NCBI RefSeq assembly: GCF_007273535.1
Contig: NZ_CM017506.1
Span: forward strand, 32,969 to 96,968
Length of the DNA stretch: 64,000 nt
Direction: 5' to 3'
Origin: Niallia circulans
Lineage (GTDB): Bacteria > Bacillota > Bacilli > Bacillales > Cytobacillaceae
This document shows positions 50,245 through 59,283 of the stretch, piece by piece; position 1 is the stretch's first letter, and every line of letters begins with the position of its first letter. The notes under the pieces are model-generated. The model ran no database searches and had not been told where the DNA came from. It saw nothing but the letters and a program-made list of their open reading frames with translations. Made by a program: the position numbers and the translations under genes.

Positions 50245-51682
50245 TTAGATACCTCTTTAGTTTTGACTTCTTTTTATCAGGTCTATCTGGACGGATTGTA
50301 TATTCTTCTTGTTTGGAATCTCTAACTTCTTCTATGACAGATTTTCTAGGTTCTAGTTGTTTCTTTAAAGTTTTTCTTACTTTATTTCGGGCAGAAACAA
50401 TTTCTTTAAGATCTACGGTATAATCAGAGATTTCAGGAGAAATGGCAGTACATATGTATTTATCCTGATAAAATACTCTAATTTCTGCAATATCTCTTGG
50501 GTTGTAACGAATAATCACAGTTTCACCAACGTACGCAGCTAAATTTGTATCTATATATCTCATGCCTTGAAAATGGATACCATCAGAATGCACTTTTCTT
50601 GGTTTTGCTACGTTTAGTAATAATAAATCCAAAGTTTCTAAGCTTTCTGGCATATTAGGTAGAAATCCTGAACTATTCCAAGAATGTATTGGTTCCTTTT
50701 TTGTTGTGCCATGAATCCTATGGTGATACTTATATATAAGGAAGGTTGAAAATTTTTCATCAAGTTCTTTAATTGTGAGTAGGGACTGGGTGGTTTGATT
50801 ACCTAAATAACCAGGTAAATCTTGCAAAAACAATTGATTTACCGTTAAAAAAAACCTTTCAATTTTTCCTCGTCCTCTAGGAACACCTACAGTCGAAAAG
50901 ACTAAGTTAATTTTCAAATCAATTGCTACCTGTTCTAAATGTTTGGAGGTAAAATCACTTCCGTGATCTGTGTAGAATTTTTCTGGGATGCCACATATTG
51001 GCCAATCACGATTTCCTTTCTTCCATATTGCTTGGTGTAAAACTAATGATGTGTTTATTACAGTGGGGGATTCAAAGGATAAATAGTACCCAGCAATTGC
51101 TCGACTATAATCATCTAAGATAATTGTTAACCAAGGCCTTTCTGGTTTTCCTTTTTCATTTAACACGATAATATCTAGTAGAGTGTGATCAGCTTGCCAA
51201 ATTTCATTGGGGTAGTTTGCTTCACGTCGATATATCAAATCATATTTGTTTTTATATTCTTTATTCCCTTCATAGGCTAACTTCTTAAGACTAGGTGAAA
51301 GAGATTTCGAAATGGAATAGACTTGATAATAACTAGGTTGTTTCCAATTTTTCTTTTTACATACTTCACATATTTTTCAATGGATAGAAGAGACCGAATT
51401 CCTTCTATGATTGAATATTAGGTTCTTTATCTCTTCCAATACATTATTCTCAACTTTAAAATCTCCTGAATCCGTACGACCTTTACGAATCAGTCCCCTT
51501 AGTCCTAAATGGTTATACTTGTTAATCCAATTATGAAGTGTTCGTTTGGTAATGCCAGTTTCTTCAGCAATAGCTTTCAGTGTTTTTTCTTGATTAAGAT
51601 AAGGAGCAATTAACCAATATTTATCCATAGCCTTTTGTCTTTGTTCTTCTGAAAATGAAGTTAGTGGGGGAAGTTCACTCAT
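50237..51682 (-). pseudogene. tniA: TniA/Tn552 p480-like DDE transposase interrupted by an in-frame TGA
   Basis: The frame is continuous over 481 codons except for one TGA at 51379-51377 (codon 102). The N-terminal piece (51377-51682) has helix-turn-helix folds (LKAIAEETGITKRTLHNWIN). The C-terminal piece (TTG at 51238) has the full integrase core: QADHTLLD, FYTDHGSDF and GRGKIERF for the D, D, E residues, then a Mu-like C-terminal barrel. The bases between read on in frame (KICEVCKKKNWKQPSYYQ). A single substitution, for example from CGA, would explain the break. It may be inactive, or use readthrough or reinitiation. Confidence 0.85.
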
Positions 51683-51739
51683 ATAAACAACTCCTTTAGA
51701 AATGGAAGCAACTAATTACTAGTTGCTCTATTCCTATTT

Positions 51740-52297
51740 TTAATCATTATTGGATTTATTCATTTTGCGGTAAAGAGTCATTCTGGATACTCCAGCTTTA
51801 TCTGCTGCCTCAGAAAGTGTTATACCTTGCTCCATTAAATAAAAAGCAAAATTTATTTTTTCATTATCAATAGGCGGCCTCCCTGGTACTTTCCCTCGTT
51901 TTCTTGCAGCCAGAATTCCTTCTTTTGTTCGCTCAGAAGTTAAGTCACGCTCAAACTGTGAAATACCTGCAAAAACAGTAAAGAGCATTTTTCCATGGGC
52001 TGTTGTAGTATCAAGCCAGGATTCTTTCAAACTTTTTAAATTTGCACCCTTCTTTGCAATTAGTTCAGCAATCTCTATTAAGTCTTTAGTAGAACGAGAT
52101 AGCCTAGTAAGATCTGTAACTACAACTGTATCCCCAGAACGTAAATATTCTAACAATTGATTTAATTCTGGCCGATTTCGTTTCGCACCTGTTACTTTTT
52201 CGAAAAAAATTCTCTCGCATCCAAATTCTACTAATTGTTGTTCCTGACGATCTAAATTCTGATCCATAGTGGAAACTCTCATATAACCAAATTTCAT
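51740..52297 (-). CDS. Serine resolvase of the Tn552-like element (BinL/TnpR-like)
   Basis: ATG 52297 is chosen because AAGGAAG precedes it; the GTG at 52306 abuts that site. The 185-residue protein starts KFGYMRVSTMDQNLDRQ (catalytic Ser about 9), contains VVVTDLTRLSRSTKDLIE, FAGISQFERDLTSERTKEG and a C-terminal helix-turn-helix (GITLSEAADKAGVSRMTLYRK). It is a TnpR/Bin-type resolvase. TTGTTACA repeats upstream may be its res site or the end of the transposon. Confidence 0.92.
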   Translation of the reverse strand: MKFGYMRVSTMDQNLDRQEQQLVEFGCERIFFEKVTGAKRNRPELNQLLEYLRSGDTVVVTDLTRLSRSTKDLIEIAELIAKKGANLKSLKESWLDTTTAHGKMLFTVFAGISQFERDLTSERTKEGILAARKRGKVPGRPPIDNEKINFAFYLMEQGITLSEAADKAGVSRMTLYRKMNKSNND

Positions 52298-52350
52298 GAA
52301 ATTCACTTCCTTTTCAGATTAATTGTATCAAAAAAGGCATAAAAATAGTA

Positions 52351-52460
52351 TTGTTACATATTAATTTTGTTACATATTTTTGTTACAACTAGAATGCTAT
52401 TTTAACGTCAAATTATACATAAAACTGTTCTTGTAACAAAAATGACCGTTTTTGTTACAA
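52351..52460. repeat. TTTTTGTTACAA repeats upstream of the resolvase
   Basis: Direct copies of TTGTTACA begin at 52351, 52367 and 52380. A perfect inverted pair TTGTAACAAAAA (52431-52442) and TTTTTGTTACAA (52449-52460) follows. Multiple spaced copies suit resolvase sub-sites or transposase-binding terminal repeats. No counterpart was found near 47-49 kb. Confidence 0.6.
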
Positions 52461-52714
52461 CGGATTCCGAAACAGGAGTTGTTATATCTGCAAATTCTGA
52501 ATAATTAAATAATAAAGCGAAAGAGAATTGATATTAATTTGTTTCAATAAATGATGAAAAAACATGTATTTTAATGCTGTGTAAATATACAATAAACAAT
52601 TGAAAAAGTTTCCATTTTCTATATTTTAATTTTTTGTTTCCTGTTATATAATTATTATTACCTGATGGAGCAATTAAGTGATTCTTTGATATTACTTTTT
52701 TGTTCCCTTCCGAT

Positions 52715-52776
52715 TTCTCTAAAGTGCGTATTAAATAAAGTGAATTTTCACTTTATTTAATACGCACTTTAGAGAA
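52715..52776. terminator. 30-base perfect hairpin followed by six T
   Basis: Two perfect 30-base arms (52715-52744 and 52747-52776) flank only two T. A T6 tract follows. The arm contains CTAAAGTGCGTATTAAATAA. No gene lies directly upstream on either strand, so it may be a relic terminator, a tiny mobile palindrome or an RNA end. The surrounding 52461-53046 holds no other convincing gene. Confidence 0.65.
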
Positions 52777-53046
52777 TTTTTTATGTTTAGAATTATGAAT
52801 TTATCTCATGGTTCTATCTAAGCAATATGAAATGATTTTAAAACTTAAATAAACCCTCCTCAATTATTATAAACCTTTTCTAGAAGGGATATTTAGAAAT
52901 ATATTTGCAGAGCAGGTTTGTTGAAGCAGGTTTTTTCTTTATATTGGAGTATAGTTATTATGATAAAAGTAGGAAAAATCTCAAATAAAATATTGTTTTT
53001 TTCTTTATATGAAGTAAAAAGCATTTCGTCTTGGGGGACTCTTAAT

Positions 53047-53581
53047 ATGAAATATGATGAAAGCAATAAGATGTTTACTACAAAAAGGCTGGGTAATTAG
53101 ATTATTTAAAGAATCTGATGCAGTAAATGTCGCAAAACTTTGTAATAACTATAATATTTATAAAAATACACTTCATTTACCCTATCCATATTCAGTAGAT
53201 GATGCTAAATCTTGGATTAAAAACCAGCTTGAGAATGGATTGTTTTATGAATTTGCAATAACTGATAAGGAAAATGGTGAGTTATATGGAGCTATAGCAC
53301 TATCAAACAATCAAAAGTTTAACAATGGTGAAATAGCATACTGGATCGGCGAAGAATATTGGGGGAATGGATTTGCAACAGAGGCAGCAGAAGCAATTTT
53401 ATGGTTTGCATTTAATGAAAAACATTTACACAAAGTATATGCTCGTTACTTTAAAACAAATCCAGCCTCAGGAAGAGTTATGCAAAAACTAGGAATGAGA
53501 GAAGAAGGAGTTTTAATCGAACAGGTAAAGAAAGATAATCTTTATTTAGATTTGGTTTATTATGGGATCATCAACTCGTAG
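53047..53581 (+). pseudogene. RimJ/RimL-type GNAT acetyltransferase with shifted N-terminus
   Basis: The native start appears to be ATG 53047 (or 53071, MFTTKRL), but an extra G in the GGG run at 53091-53093 sends that frame to TAG at 53100. Downstream, VIRLFKESDAVNVAKLC continues in another frame through a normal GNAT domain (GEIAYWIGEEYWGNGFATEA, the acetyl-CoA loop; TNPASGRVMQKLGM). The second frame is also open from ATG 53054, so a protein with an altered N-terminus could still be made. It would acetylate an amino group; substrate unknown. Confidence 0.75.
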
Positions 53582-53655
53582 AGGTACACAATCGGGGAAA
53601 TTATATAGATGTGTAGAAAGTTATAATAAATAGTTATTGAGGGGAGCATGTTTTT

Positions 53656-53913
53656 ATGACTGAAGTAAGGTCTCTGTCCATTCCTGATCCAATTACAGCA
53701 TTAATGCAAAATTACTTTTTGACTGTCGAGAGGTTATATTTAATCTATACAATGTTACCAGATAAGGATATAAAAGATAACCCGTTATATGAGTGCGCTG
53801 AAGAGTACTACAGTGCCTTGAAGTATTTAACAGAAGGAATGTATAAAGATTATCCGGAGAAGATTTTAACGGTAGAACAATTCTTATTAAAAAAAGCTGA
53901 GAGAACTTATTGA
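53656..53913 (+). CDS. Small acidic/helical protein, 85 residues
   Basis: GAGGGGAG precedes ATG 53656. The product is helical and rich in Tyr, Leu, Glu and Lys (ITALMQNYFLTVERLYLIYT; CAEEYYSALKYLTEGMY). It has no membrane or enzyme motif. Proteins of this kind occur as lone genes in Bacillus. No neighbours share its unit. Confidence 0.65.
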   Translation: MTEVRSLSIPDPITALMQNYFLTVERLYLIYTMLPDKDIKDNPLYECAEEYYSALKYLTEGMYKDYPEKILTVEQFLLKKAERTY

Positions 53914-53988
53914 TATTAATTAATGAGATTTAAATTAGATAACTCGAGACCTCATTAAAGGAAGATTTCCTGAATAAATGAAAAAAAT

Positions 53989-54024
53989 AGCTTATGGAAG
54001 AAACATGGCAGTTTAGTTGAAGAA
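53989..54024 (+). repeat. Dispersed GGCAGNTTAGTT repeat, copy 1 of about 6
   Basis: AGCTTATGGAAGAAACATGGCAGTTTAGTTGAAGAA is the first member of a short family. Others are at 54722-54769, 56642-56696, 61676-61706, 62720-62754 and 63805-63855. The shared core is GGCAGGTTAGTTTAAGTA. Some copies share the flank ATTTATTCACAAAG. None overlaps an intact gene. Confidence 0.6.
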
Positions 54025-54075
54025 AGAATTATAATAAAAATGAAATTATTAGAATAATACTATTCAGGAGGATAT

Positions 54076-54519
54076 ATGGATAAATTCGAGGAATTAGAAA
54101 ACCGTATTAAAAAAATGGAGGAAGAAATTGAACAAATTGATAGACTTGATAATGATATCTTTGAATTAACTCAAAAACTAGAGAAAGTTACTTCTTTATT
54201 AGTGGAAATGGTAGAAAATAATAAAAATATTGATAAAAATGATATAGACTTTATTGTTTTAAAATTTGATATTGACCCTAAAAAATATCATGAACTACCA
54301 ATTCTAGTAAGTAAAAAGGAAAAGGAATATAGGAAAGATGGGACTTTTCCAACTCTTAGTCAGTTTCATCAAGAGGTAATTGAAACACTATCTATTTCTG
54401 AGTTGGAGGATAATGTACTCTTACCTATTGATGTAACAAAGAATATTTTAGAGAAGTATAAGAAAACCGATGATTATGATTATTTCGCTGTCTGTGAAAG
54501 TATTCTTTCTACAGAATAA
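54076..54519 (+). CDS. Coiled-coil protein, 147 residues, function unknown
   Basis: AGGAGG lies before the ATG. Residues 1-50 form an acidic coiled coil (LENRIKKMEEEIEQIDRLD and a following helix). The rest is a soluble domain (FIVLKFDIDPKKYHELPILV, TFPTLSQFHQEVIETL). No family recognised. It is isolated in sparse accessory DNA. Confidence 0.7.
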   Translation: MDKFEELENRIKKMEEEIEQIDRLDNDIFELTQKLEKVTSLLVEMVENNKNIDKNDIDFIVLKFDIDPKKYHELPILVSKKEKEYRKDGTFPTLSQFHQEVIETLSISELEDNVLLPIDVTKNILEKYKKTDDYDYFAVCESILSTE

Positions 54520-55315
54520 TATAATTATAATCTCGGTAATTAACAATAAACATATAGTAAAAGAAACTTAATACTTAGTAGTGGTATTAATAACTTGTTC
54601 TAGTTTAGAATAATCGATTCAAAATATAGTACCATTCTCTGTAAATAGAGTTGTGTAAAACATCTTTGTGAATAAAAACACTTAAGCTATCGGGGGCTTT
54701 CCTTAAATATAAGGTGCCTTTCTTATGTCGCTAAAGTGGCAGGTTAGTTTAAGTGTATTTATTCACAGACTAGAAGTATTACGAAACTTTATAAGAATGG
54801 AACAATCGCCGTCTCCACAATGGACAAGGAATCATATTTTATATTAGGTGATAATCCTCCTACTCATTAAAAACTTCCTTAAAGGTGTACCTTCCCTGGG
54901 TACACCAATTTATTTTTTTACAGATTCATATAAGTGTTTGTAAAGCAACTAGCTAAAAACGTATTGTAACAAAAGTAAATAACATGAATATTATATATAG
55001 ACATAATATCACCTGTCCCAATAAGATAGGTTTTAACGAAGACAATTGTAGGGATTGTCTTCGTTTTTTGCCTTTAGATACTTAAAACTAATAGCCCGTA
55101 CCAATTATTTGAACTAGCATATAATATTTATGTAACTTCCCCTTTTATATTATTTACTTTTCTACCCTTCTTTCTAGAAGGGTTTTTTACCTAAATAGTT
55201 AAGGTGTACCTTTAAAGTACACCTTAGCTGGAGAGAGTTATGGCTATATGAATGGTATGTGGAAGAAAGAACGAAAAACATGTTAGTAAAAAATTTCAGA
55301 ATATATAAAGGGTAT
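54520..55315. other. Gene-poor stretch with several orphan terminators
   Basis: No convincing gene. Hairpins with T tracts occur without genes: GGTGTACC/GGGTACACC (about 54884-54907), AACGAAGACAAT/ATTGTCTTCGTT then T6 (55035-55068), ACCCTTCT/AGAAGGGT then T6 (about 55165-55190), and AAGGTGTAC/GTACACCTT (55201-55225). A dispersed-repeat copy lies at 54722-54769. The arrangement suggests that genes were lost while their terminators remained. Confidence 0.6.
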
Positions 55316-55939
55316 TTAAGCTAGGGTTATTCCTTGAAAAATAAACTCCCACCAACTATTATTTCCTTCCCAAATTTCATCATTAGGCAGCTCAATAGTA
55401 CATACATTATTGATATTCCAGTCTACTTCTAGTAATTCCTTAACATGGGTATGGTTGACAACAAGGATAGAAAATTCATTTTTTACCATTCGAGAAAGTA
55501 TATTTTCTAACTCCATTATATCTGTTGTGGTAGCGTTCGTTCTAATAAATAATAAACGTTGTGAGGTAGTAAGCATAGTCATAAACCTATTGATACGGTT
55601 GAAATACTTTTCTTGAACCTGTGGTAAGCTTGGAAGATCTGTTAATGTATTAACATCTGTTTTAAAATCGTGATTAAAGGATACGTAATTTACGGAATCC
55701 ACAACCAGGACATCCTCGGTAGATGCGTACTGTGGAATGACTAAATTACTCAGGTTTAAAAAATTAGCAAAGTTAGTATTTATTAATGCGTTTACATTTT
55801 TTAATTTTGGCGTTCCTACCCAATCAAAAGGACCTGCCATCTGTCTTAAGTTATATTTTCTTAATTTTAAAGCAGGAATACAATTCTCACCCAGGCTAAA
55901 TATAGCATTATATGGACCTTTAATTTCGTCTAATTTCAA
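55316..55939 (-). CDS. DUF1796 papain-like cysteine peptidase-family protein
   Basis: TTG 55939 is chosen because GGGGAAG lies about six bases upstream; the frame extends further but without ribosome sites. The 207-residue protein has the DUF1796 signature YNAIFSLGENCIPALKLRK with Cys in GENC and then MAGPFDWVG. Later VNYVSFNHDF and LLFIRTNATT fit the family. It is predicted to have a papain-like fold; no substrate is known. It is isolated. Confidence 0.8.
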   Translation of the reverse strand: MKLDEIKGPYNAIFSLGENCIPALKLRKYNLRQMAGPFDWVGTPKLKNVNALINTNFANFLNLSNLVIPQYASTEDVLVVDSVNYVSFNHDFKTDVNTLTDLPSLPQVQEKYFNRINRFMTMLTTSQRLLFIRTNATTTDIMELENILSRMVKNEFSILVVNHTHVKELLEVDWNINNVCTIELPNDEIWEGNNSWWEFIFQGITLA

Positions 55940-56253
55940 ATGGATCTTCCCCTTAATTAAAATATAAATCAACATCTTTGTATAATAGATGTTTGTTATT
56001 AAAAAGGGCATGGACGTATGTTTAATTTGTTAAAAAAAGGCATGACTACCTTCCAAGTTTTTTTGTTATTAATATATACTAATTACTTGGACAAGAGCCG
56101 TGCTTTATTTTCTTATAAAGAATACTTTATTAATGTGGTGTGGAAGTCACAAAGTTTCTGTAAGGTCGGGGGACCAGTTTTCTTTCCAAACTTTCTACTA
56201 TTAGCTGGGGTGTACCTTCAGTAGGTGCACCCGTTTCAGCTTAAAAAGTTTAA

Positions 56254-56305
56254 ACAAAGTGTAAAAAAACCTTATTCGGCTGAATAAGGTTTTTTTACAC
56301 TTTGT
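56254..56305. terminator. 24-base perfect hairpin, bidirectional terminator type
   Basis: ACAAAGTGTAAAAAAACCTTATTC and its exact complement surround the loop GGCT. Internal A7/T7 runs suit termination on both strands after the inner ACCTTATTC stem. Confidence 0.65.
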
Positions 56306-56411
56306 GATTAATGAAGGGTAATACATTATATGCAGCTATTTTATAATTTTCTACAGATTAAAAGCATGAAATTTTTATTAGTTGCCGTTCATATAACAAG
56401 TAAATTTTATA

Positions 56412-56457
56412 CCTAAACCGAGCAATCTGGAGATTAGACCAGATTACTCGGTTTAGG
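56412..56457. other. 19-base inverted repeat with one mismatch
   Basis: CCTAAACCGAGCAATCTGG pairs with CCAGATTACTCGGTTTAGG except at one position (G-U possible on one strand), around AGATTAGA. No T tract follows directly. Orphan terminator or small RNA element. Confidence 0.5.
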
Positions 56458-58115
56458 TGAGGTATTTGTAATCTATAGGGTTTTTATAACTCTCCATTTA
56501 ATGTTACAAAAGTAGGCGTAGTATTGCGTAAGGGTTGTTTAACTCTTTTTTTTATTTCAACCGAAAGAGCGATAATAACAATACTAAAAATAGAGGATAA
56601 AATGGCTGCACTAACTCCATCCACAGTAATAAAAGAAAATTAGCTTATGGCAGAAACATGGCAGGTTAGTTTAAGTACATGTTTTCACAAAGTAAATAAA
56701 TACTCCTAATTTTGCTACAATTAATTTTCCCAACTTTAAATTAGTCTTTTTACTTAATTACCTGATATAAAGTGCTTTACATCACTTATAAAATTTAATT
56801 ATATTAAAGAAAAATTACTATATTACATCCTATTGATATCCAATCTAGAAAATCCAGGAAACAAAGAAATGCCCTAATCAGTATAGTAGGGCATTAAGCG
56901 TGATATTTGGTCTAACTCCATCATTATAGTAAGTCTGCCTTAAAATTGGGATGTATCCTAAAAATAGACTCTCAAGTTATTTTACGACTTATGGAAAAAA
57001 CTAATATATTGTAATAACTTTTTATAAGGTATATAAACTCTAATATAGGTAATAATGTTTAAAAGGTAGCAGTAATAAGATAGTTTTTCCATTCTTATCG
57101 TGTTCACCTATATTTAAAACACAAATAATTTGTGATTCCAAACACATCAATGTGATTATTTACTTTCTAGAAGGATATACATCTTAAAATTACCTGATTA
57201 AAATGACAATCAGGTAATTTGTGTATTATATTATATATATTTTTTATTAATTTTATAGAGTGGGGCACATAAAGCGTGAATATAAAATATATCTATACTA
57301 TTTCCCCTTTAGTGTTATATAATAAATATATGTATAGAGGAAGTATAAAATTGTCTCTACCCATTCAATTTTTATACTTTTTATATATTTTTTTATATGG
57401 AGAGTAAGTATGGACAAAATATAAATATTAGATTGATGCTAAGTTAAAATAAGTCAGAAAAATATTTAGATGTTGCTTTCTAGATAAGGAAAATACTTAT
57501 AAGTTCTACGTTCTAATTCGTAAACTATTCCATATAATTGTTATAATGTATACACGAATGAAAAACTTCTATTATTTAGAGGTTTTTCTTTTTTTTCGAT
57601 GAAGATTCTATTTAGCAAAAAGTCAGTTGCACATTAAATTTACCAAATTAGCATATTTGATAAGCACTTCTTGACATTAATAATAGTGAATGGAGACAAA
57701 TGTCAACTAAAATTAGAATATTGGAGAATAAAGGGTTTCCTGATAAATAGGCATTAAAAAAGAGGATAATTTAATTATATTCAAGAATTATAAGTTAGAA
57801 AATCAACTTAATAATATAATAAATGAATCTTGATGGTGAAAAGACATGACAAAAAAGCAGTAATTGAATCGCAATACAATGTTTTCTAGCGGGTGAGGAA
57901 TATAGAGAAGCTTTGTTGGATAAATAGTATTTCTATTGATTTATTAATAGTTATAAAAATTTAAACAATGAGTGTAAATAATGATACCATATAAATCAAG
58001 AACCAGGCCAAAAGAAACAGAATCATTATAGTTGTACATATATACAGAGCGTGTTAAGTTAAGACGGAACAATATGAGAGTAAATATAGAATTTTCGTTG
58101 GAAAGGAGTGTAGGA

Positions 58116-58904
58116 TTGAAGCTCATTCAACAAGATATGTATACAAATGAATTCCTAAGGGAAGTTATTAATCGGGTATCTACAGGAATAGTCATTACTG
58201 ATCCCAATCAGGTAGATAATCCAATTATATACGTAAATCAAGGGTTTGAAAAATTAACTGGTTATCACTCAAATGACATTGTAGGTAAAAACTGCAGGTT
58301 TTTACAGGGAGACGATACGGAACAGCTTGAAGTTGATAAATTACGAAACGCTATTGCCAAAAAAGAATCTATAGTAGTTATTTTAAGGAATTTTAAAAAG
58401 AATGGAGAAATGTTTTGGAATGAGTTGGCATTACACCCGATTTATGTTGGGGAAAGTAAGAGTTTATACTTTGTAGGATTGCAAAAGGATATAACTACTC
58501 AAAAAAGACATGAAGAAGAAATAAAGCAATATATAAAAGAAGTAAATGATCTTTCTACACCAATTATTTCGGTTCTAGAAAATGCATCTATACTACCAAT
58601 TATTGGCGATTTAACAGAAGTAAGATTTCATCGTTTGGTAAACCAAATTGCTAGTTATGTTTCTAAGGAGAAAGAAGAATATTTTATTATTGACTTACAG
58701 GGCCTAGAAAATTACGATGAAGTGGTTAACAATGGTTTAAATACAATCAACCAAATACTAATATTAATGGGAGCTAAATTAGTAATAAGTGGTATTAAGC
58801 CAAAAATGGCTAGGGATATAAAGCAATTTAGTTATGAAAATAATTTAACAACGTTTAATACTTGTGAAAAAGCATTAGAGTTTATTTCGCTAAATAAAAT
58901 ATAA
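58116..58904 (+). CDS. ytvA: Blue-light photoreceptor, LOV-STAS (YtvA-like)
   Basis: TTG 58116 follows AAAGGAGTG by five bases, giving 262 residues, the length of B. subtilis YtvA. The LOV domain (residues 10-130) has GKNCRFLQG with the flavin-binding Cys60, preceded by IVITDPNQVDNPIIYVNQGF, and NGEMFWNELALHPI. A linker helix (KRHEEEIKQYIKEV) leads to a STAS domain (from about 145) with IDLQGLENYDEVVNNGL. In Bacillus YtvA activates the stressosome and sigma-B in blue light. Here it is a plasmid-borne copy near a GGDEF gene. Confidence 0.93.
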   Translation: MKLIQQDMYTNEFLREVINRVSTGIVITDPNQVDNPIIYVNQGFEKLTGYHSNDIVGKNCRFLQGDDTEQLEVDKLRNAIAKKESIVVILRNFKKNGEMFWNELALHPIYVGESKSLYFVGLQKDITTQKRHEEEIKQYIKEVNDLSTPIISVLENASILPIIGDLTEVRFHRLVNQIASYVSKEKEEYFIIDLQGLENYDEVVNNGLNTINQILILMGAKLVISGIKPKMARDIKQFSYENNLTTFNTCEKALEFISLNKI

Positions 58905-59088
58905 TTTACGGTGTAAATTGAAAAATCATAATTAATGTTACTTATTGAATTTGATATTATAGTATACGAGCTATAGATATATTCTTTTGCCTATACATAC
59001 TAACTAAGACCTCCATTATTGGTGGTCTTTATTTAGATTTAGCAAGGAATTCGATAAACAATTCCGATAAAGTAAAAAAATTATTCAA

Positions 59089-59283
59089 GTGAAGGATTTT
59101 AGTAGAAAATCTAGTGTTAAATACTACCTTCAATTTTTAAAAGATGAAATAGAGAATAAGTTAAAAGCAGAAAAACTTCTTTATTACATAGAATCAAGTA
59201 GGGAAATACTAAAAAAACGAGACTTAATCAACCAATGTTACAGTACAAGGAGTTCTATACTAGATGAAAAAAGGTTTAAATGA
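59089..59283 (+). CDS. Small helical protein upstream of the GGDEF gene
   Basis: A GTG start at 59089 opens 64 codons without a strong ribosome site. The product is basic and helical (YYLQFLKDEIENKLKAEKLL, YIESSREILKKRD). It overlaps the cyclase gene by 20 bases in another frame. It could be a regulatory peptide translated together with the cyclase, or the lost N-terminal part of it after a shift. Confidence 0.45.
   Translation: MKDFSRKSSVKYYLQFLKDEIENKLKAEKLLYYIESSREILKKRDLINQCYSTRSSILDEKRFK

Larger units (their letters stand above)
55940..58115. other. Two-kilobase gene-free region with large hairpins
   Basis: No plausible gene was found on either strand in 2.2 kb. Structured parts are a perfect 24-base hairpin with GGCT loop (56254-56305), a 19-base hairpin with one mismatch (56412-56457, arm CCTAAACCGAGCAATCTGG), AATGCCCTA/TAGGGCATT (56868-56895), ATTACCTGATT/AATCAGGTAAT (57189-57218) and a terminator GAAAAACTTCTA/TAGAGGTTTTTC plus long T tract (57560-57598). 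A dispersed-repeat copy is at 56642. The base composition is very AT-rich. Confidence 0.65.

Noticed and set aside
49215..52490. Transposon ends from shared CCTGTTT/CCGTT near 49220 and 52465
   Set aside because: The matches are short with different spacing, and the five bases outside (TAACC and GGAGT) do not form a target duplication.
56018..56224. 68-codon plus-strand frame
   Set aside because: It has no ribosome site and a composition like translated AT-rich noncoding DNA.
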